Below, in pieces: positions 1 to 9,027 of a stretch of 58,195 bases of DNA. Numbering within the stretch: the first letter of the stretch is position 1; each line of letters begins with the position of its first letter. The position numbers and the translations under genes are program-made. The DNA lies in contig JBAVAR010000056.1 of NCBI GenBank assembly GCA_049585815.1, forward strand, positions 1 through 58,195, given 5' to 3'. This DNA comes from DATLSM01 sp049585815 (GTDB lineage Bacteria; Actinomycetota; Thermoleophilia; Solirubrobacterales; 70-9). The notes beneath the pieces are model-generated. The model ran no database searches, was not told the DNA's origin, and was given only the letters and a program-made list of their open reading frames with translations.

Positions 1-1670
1 TCCCTGAGGAGTTCGACTGGGTCGTCGGATGCACCCACTCCGGCATGCCGCGAGAGGCCTCGCCGGTGCGCAACCTTGTCGGTGCCAATATGTCCTTCCG
101 GCGCGAGGTACTGGTCGCGGTGGGCGGCTTTCGCCACGAGCTGGGGCGGATCGGCACGATCCCCACCGGGTGCGAGGAGACGGATCTGTGCATCCGGATC
201 GGCCAGCACCGCCCGGATGCAACGATCCTCTATGACCCCGCGGCGGTCGTCGATCACCTCGTGCCCCCCGAGCGGGCGAGCCTTCACTACTTCATCTCCC
301 GCTGTCGCGGGGAGGGGCGCTCCAAGGCGGTCCTCTCCGGCCTCGTCGGCCCCCAGGCCGGGCTCTCCGAGGAGCGCTCATACGTCCGGCGCACCCTGCC
401 GCTGGGCTTTTTGCGCGACATCGCGGCGCCCCTCAGGGGCGAGATCGACAGCCTCCCCCGTGCCGCGATGCTCGGGGTCGGCCTCCTGGCCACCACCGCC
501 GGCTTTGCCGCCGCACGCCCCGAGGCGCGGCGCCTGGCCCGCCGCCGCGAGGCCCTCGAACTAAGGCCGGGCGGCGAGGCGCTGCGGGTGCTGATGGTCA
601 CGCCCCGCAGCCCGCTCAATCAGGGAGGGGTCGAGAGGCACGTGATGGAGGTGAGCCGCCGGATCGCGGCGTCGGGAGCCACGGTCGAAGTTCTCTGCAC
701 CGAGCCGGGCGGGCCGGCGATCCGCGAGGAGCAGCGCGACGGGGTGGCGATCAAGACGCTGCGAGCCTGGCCCGCCAACAGCGACTGGTGCCTGGCTCCC
801 CGCCTCTGGTGGGAGATCTCGCGCCAGCCCTGGGACGTCCTCCACGTCCAGTCCTACCACACCTTCGTCGCCCCGCTGGCGATGGCACGGGCGCTCAGCC
901 TGCGGATTCCCTACGTCCTCACCTTCCATGGAGGTGGTCACTCATCGGGTCTGCGCAACCGGGTGCGCCGCGCCCAGCGCCGGGCGCTGCGCCCGCTGCT
1001 GGTGAGGGCGGCGCGGTTGATCGCGGTGGCGCGCTTTGAGGTCGAGCTGTATGGCGGGGAGCTCGGTCTCGGGCCCGAGCGCTTCACGGTGATCCCCAAC
1101 GGCACCGATCTCGCCTTCTCTGAAAGCCAACCGGCGCCCCAACCAAATGGGACGCCGACGATCGCCTCGATCGGCCGCCTGGAGCAATACAAGGGACACC
1201 ACCGCGTGCTTGCGGCCCTGCCGGAGATCCTCGAGCGAGAGCCCGAGGCGAGGCTTCTGATCGTCGGCAACGGCCCCTATGAGGCTGACCTGCGGCGCCA
1301 GGCGGCCGAACTTGGGGTCAGCGAGAGCGTCGAGTTCACCAGCGTGCCCTCAGATCAGCCGGCGCGGATGGCAGAGTTGCTCGGGCGCGTCTCCCTGGTG
1401 GTGTTGATGAGCGAGTTCGAGACCCATCCGCTGGTGGCGCTTGAGGCTGCCGCTGCCGGATGCCGCCTGCTCGTCGCCGAGGCCGGCGGCCTCGCGGAGC
1501 TGGCCGAGGACGGTATTGCCCGGGCGATAGCACTGGATGCAAGCCCGCCCAGCCTCGGCGAGGCGGTGATCGAGGCTCTCGCCGCGCCCCCACCGAGCCG
1601 ATTGCGGGAGCTGAGCTCTTGGGAGGAGTGCGCGGCGGCGCTGCTTGAGCTCTACCGCTCCCTCGCCTGA
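1..1670 (+). CDS. Two-domain glycosyltransferase (GT2 + GT4), 5'-truncated by the window edge
   Basis: The reading frame is open from base 3 and runs through the first ATG at 45, so the true start lies outside the window. The visible N-terminal ~150 residues are the end of a GT2 domain: NMSFRREVLVAVGGF, then an EETDLCIR segment equivalent to the ED-LR motif of family 2 enzymes. From about residue 190 a complete GT4 (GT-B) domain begins: VLMVTPRSPLNQGGVERHV, a nucleotide-sugar-binding half with IGRLEQYKGH and LLIVGNGPYE, and an EFETHPLVALEAAA stretch matching the E-x7-E motif. Such fusions make cell-surface or exopolysaccharide glycans from nucleotide sugars on the cytoplasmic face. Donor and acceptor cannot be read from sequence. 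Four secreted GH26 genes follow on the same strand, which suggests a polysaccharide locus, but the 79-bp gap leaves operon membership open. Confidence 0.88.
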   Translation, partial: PEEFDWVVGCTHSGMPREASPVRNLVGANMSFRREVLVAVGGFRHELGRIGTIPTGCEETDLCIRIGQHRPDATILYDPAAVVDHLVPPERASLHYFISRCRGEGRSKAVLSGLVGPQAGLSEERSYVRRTLPLGFLRDIAAPLRGEIDSLPRAAMLGVGLLATTAGFAAARPEARRLARRREALELRPGGEALRVLMVTPRSPLNQGGVERHVMEVSRRIAASGATVEVLCTEPGGPAIREEQRDGVAIKTLRAWPANSDWCLAPRLWWEISRQPWDVLHVQSYHTFVAPLAMARALSLRIPYVLTFHGGGHSSGLRNRVRRAQRRALRPLLVRAARLIAVARFEVELYGGELGLGPERFTVIPNGTDLAFSESQPAPQPNGTPTIASIGRLEQYKGHHRVLAALPEILEREPEARLLIVGNGPYEADLRRQAAELGVSESVEFTSVPSDQPARMAELLGRVSLVVLMSEFETHPLVALEAAAAGCRLLVAEAGGLAELAEDGIARAIALDASPPSLGEAVIEALAAPPPSRLRELSSWEECAAALLELYRSLA

Positions 1671-1749
1671 GCTAAACGAACGTCGGAGGTCAAACGTCCA
1701 CAGCCAACCGGCTTGCTGAAGGCCCTCACCCGGCCGTCGATGGGGGGGC

Positions 1750-3066
1750 ATGTGGACACGCCCGTACACCCCGCTCGGACTCATCTGCCTCCTCGCCGCT
1801 CTTCTGGTCCTGGCAGCCGGGCCGGTGGGCGCCGGCGCGCGGGCCATCCCCCGCCGCCATGCCCAGGTCGAGCGCGCGATGATCTCCCGCACCCACACTT
1901 GGCCCCACTCCCGCACCCACACGCGGTTCCCGACGCCGGCCGAAGAACCGAGCCAGACCAACCCGCCGGAATCTCCGCTTCCCCCCACTTCCGAACCGCC
2001 CTCTCCTCCCAGCACCGAATCACCCAAGCCGGTTGTCGAAGCGCCCTCCTCGCCAGCCCCCGAACCGGCACCGGCGCCGGAACCGGCACCGAGCGCGGCA
2101 CCGGCATCGATCTACTGGGGTGCCTGGATCGGCGAACAGCTGACCGGCACCCAGGCACCCTGGGATATGAACGCGGTCACCAAGTTCGAGGAACTGGCCG
2201 GCAAGCGCCTCTCGCTGGTCAACTTCTCCTCACCGTTTGCCAGCTGCTCCGGCTCCTCCTGCTCCTTCTACAAGTTCCCCACAGGACCGATGGAAAGCAT
2301 CCGCAAGCACGGCGCGATCCCGTTCTTCAGCTGGGCCTCTGACTCCACCCCCACCAGCCTCAACGAGCCCAACTTCCGCCTCTCCGATGTGATCAACGGG
2401 ACCTATGACTCCTACATCAAGCAGTTCGCCGAAGCCGCGCGCGAATGGGGCCACCCCTTCTTCCTGCGCTTCAACTGGGAGATGAACGGCAACTGGTTCC
2501 CCTGGTCAGAGGGCGTCAACGGCAACAAGGCCGGCGAATACGTCACCGCCTGGCGCCATGTGCACGACATCTTCGCCTCGGTCGGGGCGAGCAACGTGAG
2601 CTGGGTCTGGTGCCCCAACGTCGACCCCGAAGGCCACCTGCAGAACCTCAGCTCGCTCTACCCCGGAAACGAATACGTCAACTGGACCGGACTCGATGGC
2701 TATAACTCGGGCACGAATCCGGCAAGGCCCGACCGCTGGCGCACCTTCAACCAGCTCTATCGCTCCACCTACAAGCAGATCACCGAAACGATCGCACCCT
2801 CCAAGCCACTGGTCATCGGCGAGGTCGCCTCGACTGAGGTCGGCGGCTCCAAGGCAACCTGGATCAAGGAAATGCTGAGTGAGGTGCCGACCGAATACCC
2901 CCAGATCCACGGGCTTCTGTGGTTCGACAAGTACGAAGGCATGGATTGGCCGATCGAGAGCTCAACCGCCGCCACAAGCGCCTTCGCCGAAGGAATCCAG
3001 AACCCCGCCTACACCGAAAACAGCTTCGGCTCCCTCGCCAGCGGGCCGATCCAACCGCCGAGTTGA
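1750..3066 (+). CDS. Secreted GH26 glycoside hydrolase, copy 1 (beta-mannanase-like)
   Basis: 438 residues. A signal peptide (hydrophobic core LICLLAALLVLAAG near residues 10-23) is followed by a Pro/Glu/Ala-rich linker (about 62-118) and a GH26 (beta/alpha)8 domain starting at IYWGAWIGEQL (121). The likely acid/base is Glu244 in FNWEMNG and the likely nucleophile Glu358 in LVIGEVAS, the two conserved GH26 positions. Family members hydrolyse beta-1,4-mannan or related beta-1,3 linkages with retention of configuration; the substrate here is not known. It is the first of four tandem paralogs and the only one with the long Pro-rich linker. The ATG follows a G-rich stretch also found before copy 2. 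The central 380 bp is nearly identical to copy 2, which points to recent duplication or gene conversion. Confidence 0.85.
   Translation: MWTRPYTPLGLICLLAALLVLAAGPVGAGARAIPRRHAQVERAMISRTHTWPHSRTHTRFPTPAEEPSQTNPPESPLPPTSEPPSPPSTESPKPVVEAPSSPAPEPAPAPEPAPSAAPASIYWGAWIGEQLTGTQAPWDMNAVTKFEELAGKRLSLVNFSSPFASCSGSSCSFYKFPTGPMESIRKHGAIPFFSWASDSTPTSLNEPNFRLSDVINGTYDSYIKQFAEAAREWGHPFFLRFNWEMNGNWFPWSEGVNGNKAGEYVTAWRHVHDIFASVGASNVSWVWCPNVDPEGHLQNLSSLYPGNEYVNWTGLDGYNSGTNPARPDRWRTFNQLYRSTYKQITETIAPSKPLVIGEVASTEVGGSKATWIKEMLSEVPTEYPQIHGLLWFDKYEGMDWPIESSTAATSAFAEGIQNPAYTENSFGSLASGPIQPPS
2323..2700 (+). repeat. Near-identical DNA block shared by GH26 copies 1 and 2
   Basis: This block aligns without gaps to 3679-4056 (offset 1356 bp). 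By eye well over 90% of bases match, including synonymous third positions, while the flanking parts of the two genes are clearly more diverged. This is the pattern expected from a recent tandem duplication or from gene conversion confined to the catalytic core. Confidence 0.8.
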
Positions 3067-3156
3067 TCCGCAAGGCCGCTGTCAAGGCCTACCGGACAAA
3101 CGTCCAGTCAACATCGGTCCGCTGAAAAGCGAGGGAGGGGCGTCGATGGGGGGGGT

Positions 3157-4425
3157 ATGGCCAAGGCCCTCCTCCCGCCCCGCCCCGCCCTCTGCCTGCT
3201 TACCCTGGCGGCGCTCGCCGCCCTCGCCGCGCCAGCTCCCATTGCAAGCGCCGGGCCGCACTCCAGCGCCCCGCGGGTCGAGCGGATGGCAGTCTCGATG
3301 AAGCGCAAACTGGGCGCCGGAGGGCAGTGCTCGGCGCTTTGGCGCTCTCCCCAACGGCGCCGTTCGGCTCACCTGCGTCGCCGCTTTGAGCTTCGGATGG
3401 CGCGCTGTCGCCACGCTCGCCTCGCCCACCGGGCGACGAGCTCGGCGACCAAGCCCCAGCTCCCCCTCTACTGGGGCGCCTGGATCGGCGACCAGCTGAC
3501 CGGCGAACAGGCGCCCTGGGACATGGGCGCGGTGACGAAGTTCGAAGAAATGGTCGGCAAATCGGTCTCCCTCATAAATTTCTCCCAGCCCTTTGCCAAT
3601 TGCTCCTCCTCGCCCTGCTCCTATTACCGCTTCCCGGCGCCGGAGATGGAAAACATCCGCAGGCACGGCTCGATCCCCTTCTTCAGCTGGGCCTCTGACT
3701 CCACCCCCACCTCCGTCAACGAGCCCAACTTCCAGCTCTCCGATGTGATCGAAGGCACCTATGACTCCTACATCAAGCAGTTCGCCGAAGCCGCGCGCGA
3801 ATGGGGCCACCCCTTCTTCCTCCGCTTCAACTGGGAGATGAACGGCAACTGGTTCCCCTGGTCAGAGGGGGCAAACGGAAACCAGGCCGGCGAATACGTC
3901 AGCGCCTGGCGCCACGTGCATGACATCTTCGCCTCGGTCGGGGCGAGCAACGTGAGCTGGGTCTGGTGCCCCAACGTCGACCCCGAAGGCCACCTGCAGA
4001 ACCTCAGCTCGCTCTACCCCGGTAACGAATACGTCAACTGGACCGGCCTCGATGGCTACAACTGGGGCACGAACCCGATCTCGCCAAAGGGGTGGAGCAG
4101 CTTCAACCAGCTCTACAGCGCCGCCTACCAGGACATCACCGAAACGATCGCGCCCGCAAAGCCGATGGTGATCGGCGAGATGGGCTCAACCGAGGACGGC
4201 GGTTCGAAGTCCGCCTGGATCCAGGAAGCGCTGAGCGAAATTCCGGCCAACTACCCGAAGATTCGCGCGCTGATGTGGTTTGAGAAGTTCGAAGGGGGAA
4301 TGGATTGGCCAATCGAGAGCTCCGCCAGCGCGACCAGCGCCTTTGCCTCCGGGATCCAGAACCCGGCATATCTCGGCAACAGCTACAGCTCCCTTGGCAG
4401 CGGGCCGATACAACCGCCAAGCTGA
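3157..4425 (+). CDS. Secreted GH26 glycoside hydrolase, copy 2
   Basis: 422 residues. The signal-peptide hydrophobic core is LCLLTLAALAALAAPAPIASA, followed by a basic, low-complexity region (about 45-95) in place of copy 1's Pro-rich linker. The GH26 domain starts at LYWGAWIGDQL. Predicted catalytic residues are Glu227 (FNWEMNG) and Glu341 (MVIGEMGS). The protein ends in the same SGPIQPPS tail as copy 1, and the bases before its start codon also resemble those before copy 1, so the duplicated unit included the upstream region. Secreted polysaccharide hydrolase; the specific glycan is unknown. Confidence 0.84.
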   Translation: MAKALLPPRPALCLLTLAALAALAAPAPIASAGPHSSAPRVERMAVSMKRKLGAGGQCSALWRSPQRRRSAHLRRRFELRMARCRHARLAHRATSSATKPQLPLYWGAWIGDQLTGEQAPWDMGAVTKFEEMVGKSVSLINFSQPFANCSSSPCSYYRFPAPEMENIRRHGSIPFFSWASDSTPTSVNEPNFQLSDVIEGTYDSYIKQFAEAAREWGHPFFLRFNWEMNGNWFPWSEGANGNQAGEYVSAWRHVHDIFASVGASNVSWVWCPNVDPEGHLQNLSSLYPGNEYVNWTGLDGYNWGTNPISPKGWSSFNQLYSAAYQDITETIAPAKPMVIGEMGSTEDGGSKSAWIQEALSEIPANYPKIRALMWFEKFEGGMDWPIESSASATSAFASGIQNPAYLGNSYSSLGSGPIQPPS

Positions 4426-4487
4426 GGCGAGCGGATCGGCATCCGCCCTTCCTTAGACTCCCCCGGCGCCGAGGAGCCAAGGCAGAA

Positions 4488-5603
4488 ATGGATATGGATA
4501 AGCAGAGGGCAAGGAGTTGGCGGGTCGCCGCGGTGGCGCTCGCACTTGCGCTCGCCTGCATGCTGGCGCCGAGCGCGATGGCGGCCACGGGCCACGCCCA
4601 CCCGCGCGGCAAGCGCGCCAACCACGCCCAGCGCGGGCTCTACTGGGGCGCCTGGATCGGCAACCAGCTGACCGGCGGCCAGCCGCCCTGGGACATGTCC
4701 GCCGTCTCCCGCTTTGAACAGTTGACGGGCAAGGGCCTCTCCTTGGTCGAGTTCGCCGGCCCTTTTGCCGAATGCTCGAGCGGCCCCTGCAGCTTCTATC
4801 GCTTTCCGGCCAAGGAAATGGAAACCCTGCGCAACTACGGGGCGATTCCCTTCTTCAGCTGGGGCTCCCAATCAAACCCCGTGCCGGGCGACCTAAGCGA
4901 GCCCGACTTCCGCCTCGCCGACATCATCAACGGCACCTATGACGCCTACATCAAGGAATTCGCCGAAGCGGCGCGGGATTGGGGGCACCCGTTCTTTTTG
5001 CGCTTTGACTGGGAGATGAACGGAACCTGGTTCCCCTGGTCAGAAGGGGTGAACGGAAACCAGGCCGGCGAATATGTCGCCGCCTGGCGCCACGTGCACG
5101 ACATCTTCACCTCGGTTGGGGCAACCAACGCCACCTGGGTCTGGTGCCCTTACGCGAGCGCTCAGCACCGCTTCGCGCAGACGGCCCGCTACTACCCTGG
5201 CAACGAATACGTCGACTGGACCTGCCTGGACGATTTCAACTGGGGCCGGAATTCGGTCAATTCCCAGCCCTGGCGGAGCTTCGCCCAGATCCTTAACTCC
5301 AACTACCGCGAAATCGTCAGCAAGGTGGCGCCCGCAAAGCCGATGCTTCTCGCCGAGACCGCCTCAAACGGCGTGGGCCACGAAAAGGCAACCTGGATCC
5401 GCAACATGTTCAGGACACTCGCCACCAAATTTCGCCGGATCCGGGGACTGATCTGGTTTGACCAGGTCGATCGCGGAGTCCAGTGGCCGATCGAGACCTC
5501 GGCGGCGGCGACCCGGGCCTTTGCCAAAGGGATCGCCAGCCCCAGCTTCCAGGCAAACGACTACGCCGCCCTCCCCGATCCCGCGGTCGCTCCCCCGCCC
5601 TGA
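4488..5603 (+). CDS. Secreted GH26 glycoside hydrolase, copy 3
   Basis: The frame is open from 4305, but that part overlaps the end of copy 2 and looks like shadow translation. I chose the ATG at 4488 because a GAGGAG lies 11 nt upstream and a signal peptide follows at once (VAAVALALALACMLAPSAMA). This gives 371 residues with almost no linker before the GH26 domain (LYWGAWIGNQL). Catalytic candidates are Glu176 (FDWEMNG) and Glu290 (LLAETAS). It is more diverged than copies 1 and 2, for example in the 'WCPYASAQHRF' loop where copies 1, 2 and 4 have WCPNVD, so substrate subsites may differ. Confidence 0.83.
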   Translation: MDMDKQRARSWRVAAVALALALACMLAPSAMAATGHAHPRGKRANHAQRGLYWGAWIGNQLTGGQPPWDMSAVSRFEQLTGKGLSLVEFAGPFAECSSGPCSFYRFPAKEMETLRNYGAIPFFSWGSQSNPVPGDLSEPDFRLADIINGTYDAYIKEFAEAARDWGHPFFLRFDWEMNGTWFPWSEGVNGNQAGEYVAAWRHVHDIFTSVGATNATWVWCPYASAQHRFAQTARYYPGNEYVDWTCLDDFNWGRNSVNSQPWRSFAQILNSNYREIVSKVAPAKPMLLAETASNGVGHEKATWIRNMFRTLATKFRRIRGLIWFDQVDRGVQWPIETSAAATRAFAKGIASPSFQANDYAALPDPAVAPPP

Positions 5604-5720
5604 ATCGAGGCCCTCCCCGCCCGCCCGAGTCCCCACCGCAGGGCGGAGGCGCTTCGCAGCAAAGTTCAAGCGCGCGGGTTGAGTAGTCGAGAACACCTCT
5701 AGGACCCGAATGAGACCTCG

Positions 5721-6791
5721 ATGACCACCTCCCCTCGCAGAGCCCTCGCTCTCACCGCACTTGTTGTGGCGCTCGCGGCCTGCGTCTCGGTCTCACCGAC
5801 CACAGCGTCCTCCGGACAGCCCCCGCAGCCCCTCTACTGGGGAGCGGTGATCGGCACCCAGCTGACCGGCGAAGCCGCACCCTGGGATATCCGCGCGGTC
5901 TACAAGTTCGAGCAGGCAGCCCACAAGGGAATCTCGCTGCTCTCCTTCTCCTCGCCGTTTGCCGATTGCAGCAGCTCACCGTGCTCCTACTTCCCCTTCC
6001 CGACGGCGGAGATGGAGGTCCTGCGCCAGCAGGGGATCATCCCCTTCCTCAGCTGGGCCGCTCAGTCGGTGCCCTCCAGCGTCAACGAGCCGCGCTTTCG
6101 GCTCGCCAGCGTAATCCGCGGGGAATATGACTCCTACATCCGCAGGTTCGCCGAAGCGGCGCGGGAATGGGGGCACCCGTTCTTTTTGCGCTTTGACCCG
6201 GAGATGAACGGCTTCTGGTTTCCCTGGAGCGAAGGGGTCAACCGCAATCGGCCGGGGCAGTTCGTCGCCGCCTGGCGCCACGTGCACGACATCTTCACCT
6301 CGGTCGGGGCAACCAACGCCACCTGGGTCTGGTGCCCAAACGTCGACTTCGCCGGAAAGCTGACGCCGCTCAGCCGCCTCTACCCGGGCAACGAATATGT
6401 CGACTGGACCTGCCTGGACGGTTTCAACTGGGGCAAGACGGCGAACTCCTCGGGCTGGATGAGCTTCAACCGGATATTCAGGTCGACCTACAACCAGGTC
6501 CTGCGGCTCGCCCCGAGCAAGCCGATGGTGATCGGCGAGACCGCCTCCGAAGAGCGGGGCGGCTCTAAGCGAGCCTGGATCCGCGACGCGCTGGGCGCAA
6601 TCCCCTCCACTTACCCGGCGATCCGGGGGTTCATCTATTACGACGAAAAGAACCAGCAGATGAATTGGCCGATTGGCAGCTCGCGGTCGGCAACCCGCGC
6701 TTTCGCCCGTGGCATCCAGCGCACCGCCTACCAGCCGAACCTCTACTCCGAACTATCTACCAGCCCGATCGGGCCCCCCACCTGGCCCTGA
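5721..6791 (+). CDS. GH26 glycoside hydrolase, copy 4, possibly lipid-anchored
   Basis: 356 residues. The N-terminal signal ends in VVALAACVSV, where LAAC fits a lipobox, so this copy may be a lipoprotein at the outer face of the membrane while copies 1-3 look freely secreted. The GH26 domain starts at LYWGAVIGTQL. Catalytic candidates are Glu161, in FDPEMNG where the other copies have a Trp instead of Pro before the Glu, and Glu273 (MVIGETAS). The Trp-to-Pro change beside the acid/base is notable. It is the last gene of the array and converges on PEPCK. Confidence 0.82.
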   Translation: MTTSPRRALALTALVVALAACVSVSPTTASSGQPPQPLYWGAVIGTQLTGEAAPWDIRAVYKFEQAAHKGISLLSFSSPFADCSSSPCSYFPFPTAEMEVLRQQGIIPFLSWAAQSVPSSVNEPRFRLASVIRGEYDSYIRRFAEAAREWGHPFFLRFDPEMNGFWFPWSEGVNRNRPGQFVAAWRHVHDIFTSVGATNATWVWCPNVDFAGKLTPLSRLYPGNEYVDWTCLDGFNWGKTANSSGWMSFNRIFRSTYNQVLRLAPSKPMVIGETASEERGGSKRAWIRDALGAIPSTYPAIRGFIYYDEKNQQMNWPIGSSRSATRAFARGIQRTAYQPNLYSELSTSPIGPPTWP

Positions 6792-6812
6792 GCCGTGGCG
6801 GTAGGCCCGGGC

Positions 6813-8621
6813 CTACCCCAGGCGCTCTTCGAGGGCCTGCAACTGGGCGGTGATCTGGGCCGGCAGCTTGTCGCCGAATTTCGCCAGGTGCTCTTTGACC
6901 TGGGGCAGCTGCTCTTTGACCAGCGATTGGTCGACCGAGAGCAGTTCCTCCATCGCCACCTCCGAGAGGCTGAGGCCGTCAGTGTTGATCGCGCCCACGC
7001 TGGGAAGCAGACCGATCGGGGACTCGACAGCATCGGTGGCGTTCTCGCAGCGGCGGAAAATCCACTCAAGGACCCGACTGTTCTCACCGAAGCCGGGCCA
7101 AAGGAACTTGCCGTCGGCGTCTTTGCGAAACCAGTTGACGTAGAAGACCCGCGGTAGCTGGGCTCCCTCACGCTCGCCCGCCTTCAACCAGTGGGCGAAG
7201 TAGTCGGCCATGTTGTAACCGCAGAAGGGCAGCATCGCCATCGGGTCAAAGCGAAGCTGGCCGACCGCGCCGGCTGCCGCGGCGGTCGTCTCCGAGGACA
7301 TCGTCGCCCCCATGAAGACCGCGTGCTCCCAATCAAATGCCTCGTGAACCAGGGGAACCACGGTCGCCCGCCGCCCGCCGAAGAGGAAGGCGTCGATCGG
7401 CACACCGGCGGGGTCCTCCCACTCCGGGGCGATCGAGGGACACTGGGACGCCGGCGTGGTGAAGCGGGCATTGGGGTGCGCCGCCGGGTTCTCGGAGTCG
7501 GGGGTCCACTCCTTGCCGTGCCAGTCGATTGCGTGCGCGGGCGGCTCTCCCGTCATCCCCTCCCACCAGATGTCGCCATCGTCGGTTTTGGCGCAGTTGG
7601 TGAAGATCGAGTTGCGCTCGATCGTCGCCATCGCGTTGGGATTGGTCTTGTGGCTTGTGTTGGGGGCGACGCCGAAGAAGCCGGCCTCGGGGTTGACCGC
7701 GTAGAGGCGGCCGTCGGAGCCGAACTTCATCCAGGCGATGTCATCGCCGATCGTCTCCACCTTCCAGTCGGGCAGGGTCGGAATCAGCATCGCCAGGTTG
7801 GTCTTGCCGCAGGCCGAGGGGAAGGCGCCGGTCACGTATTTGACCGTGCCCTCCGGCGAGGTCAATTTGAGGATCAGCATGTGCTCGGCCATCCAACCCT
7901 CCTCGCGCGCCATCGCCGAGGCGATCCGCAGCGCAAAGCACTTCTTGCCGAGCAGCGCGTTGCCGCCATAGCCGGAGCCAAAGGACCAGATCTCCCTTGT
8001 CTCGGGGTAGTGGACGATGTACTTGTTGTCCTTGTTGCAGGGCCAGGAGACGTCCTCGACACCCTCCGGCAGCGGCATCCCAACCGAGTGCACGCAGGGG
8101 ACGAACTCGCCGGACCCTCCCAGCGCCTCCAGGGCGGGGGCGCCCATCCGGGTCATGATCCGCATCGAGGCCGCGACGTAGGGCGAATCGGTGAGCTGGA
8201 CGCCGATGTAGGAGATCGGCGAGCCGATCGGCCCCATCGAGAAGGGCACCACGTACATCGTGCGACCCACCATGGCGCCCTTAAAGAGGGCGCCCAGGGT
8301 CTCGCGCATCTCTGCCGGGTCACACCAGTTGTTGGTCGGACCGGCATCCTCCTCGCGCGCAGAGCAGATGAAGGTGCGGTCCTCGACCCGAGCCACGTCG
8401 GCGGGGTCTGAGAGGGCGAGATAGGAGTTCGGGCGCTTGGCGTCGGAGAGTCGCTCGAAGGTTCCCGCCTCGATCAGCGTCTGGGCGAGGGAGTCGTACT
8501 CCTCCGCTGAACCGTCGCACCAGTGGACGGCGTCGGGCTGGGTCAGCTCGGCGATCTTTGCGACCCAGTCGAGGAGCTTGGCGTGAGTGGTCGGCGCGGC
8601 GGCCGTGGAGATTTGGCTCAT
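6813..8621 (-). CDS. pckG: Phosphoenolpyruvate carboxykinase (GTP)
   Basis: 602 residues, the usual length of the GTP-dependent family. It converts oxaloacetate and GTP to phosphoenolpyruvate, CO2 and GDP in the cytoplasm, the entry step of gluconeogenesis. Diagnostic segments are the P-loop-like kinase motif FPSACGKTNLAML, the SFGSGYGGNALLGKKC region, and FLFGGRRATVVPLV, all typical of the GTP and not the ATP enzyme. The 21-bp gap to the convergent GH26 copy 4 leaves little room for a terminator. A small lipoprotein gene lies 9 bp upstream on the same strand and may be co-transcribed. Confidence 0.97.
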   Translation of the reverse strand: MSQISTAAAPTTHAKLLDWVAKIAELTQPDAVHWCDGSAEEYDSLAQTLIEAGTFERLSDAKRPNSYLALSDPADVARVEDRTFICSAREEDAGPTNNWCDPAEMRETLGALFKGAMVGRTMYVVPFSMGPIGSPISYIGVQLTDSPYVAASMRIMTRMGAPALEALGGSGEFVPCVHSVGMPLPEGVEDVSWPCNKDNKYIVHYPETREIWSFGSGYGGNALLGKKCFALRIASAMAREEGWMAEHMLILKLTSPEGTVKYVTGAFPSACGKTNLAMLIPTLPDWKVETIGDDIAWMKFGSDGRLYAVNPEAGFFGVAPNTSHKTNPNAMATIERNSIFTNCAKTDDGDIWWEGMTGEPPAHAIDWHGKEWTPDSENPAAHPNARFTTPASQCPSIAPEWEDPAGVPIDAFLFGGRRATVVPLVHEAFDWEHAVFMGATMSSETTAAAAGAVGQLRFDPMAMLPFCGYNMADYFAHWLKAGEREGAQLPRVFYVNWFRKDADGKFLWPGFGENSRVLEWIFRRCENATDAVESPIGLLPSVGAINTDGLSLSEVAMEELLSVDQSLVKEQLPQVKEHLAKFGDKLPAQITAQLQALEERLG

Positions 8622-8630
8622 CGCACCACT

Positions 8631-8933
8631 CTACTTATTGGCCCTGAGATCAATCAGGCTGACGTTGCCTTCCTTGTTCAGGATTTTCAGCGTCGCGGTC
8701 GCCTGCTTGCCGCTCGAAAAGCTGACCGTGCAGGTGAAGGTCGACCCCGGTTCGACCTTCTGTTCGGAGGGGCAGGAAACCGAGGAAACCTTCTCGTGGA
8801 GCGCCTTTTGCAGGTTTGTCTGGATCGCCGCCTCGACCTTGGAGCTGTCGATCACCGTTCCCCCGCAGCCCGCCAGCAATACCCCGACGGCGATCAGCGC
8901 CGCAGCCGCACCGGCCCTGGACGAAAAGCTCAT
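8631..8933 (-). CDS. DUF4333-type small lipoprotein
   Basis: 100 residues from the ATG at 8933, chosen because GGGAGG sits just upstream and a lipoprotein signal follows directly (ALIAVGVLLAGCGG, lipobox LAGC). The mature part has a helix (SSKVEAAIQTNLQKAL) and a small beta domain with two cysteines (VSCPSEQ and FTCTVSF), the pattern of DUF4333 proteins, which are common in actinobacteria and have no known function. The longer reading upstream would cross the divergent promoter region of sucC and is unlikely. It lies 9 bp upstream of pckG on the same strand. Confidence 0.8.
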   Translation of the reverse strand: MSFSSRAGAAAALIAVGVLLAGCGGTVIDSSKVEAAIQTNLQKALHEKVSSVSCPSEQKVEPGSTFTCTVSFSSGKQATATLKILNKEGNVSLIDLRANK

Positions 8934-9027
8934 ATTCCTCCCTTTTTGGACGAGACCCACCGGGAAAGTATTCCAGGGGCCGGGCCTCCCTCCCCCAGAG
9001 CGGTTCGGATAGGGTTCCGCGCCGCTG

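Noticed and set aside
4305..4487. Earlier start for GH26 copy 3
   Set aside because: It would overlap the end of copy 2 and put 61 basic residues before the signal peptide; the ATG at 4488 has a ribosome-binding site.
7191..8411. Long open frame opposite PEPCK
   Set aside because: Antisense shadow of a high-GC gene; low-complexity Gly/Arg/His composition and no motif, while PEPCK on the other strand is unmistakable.
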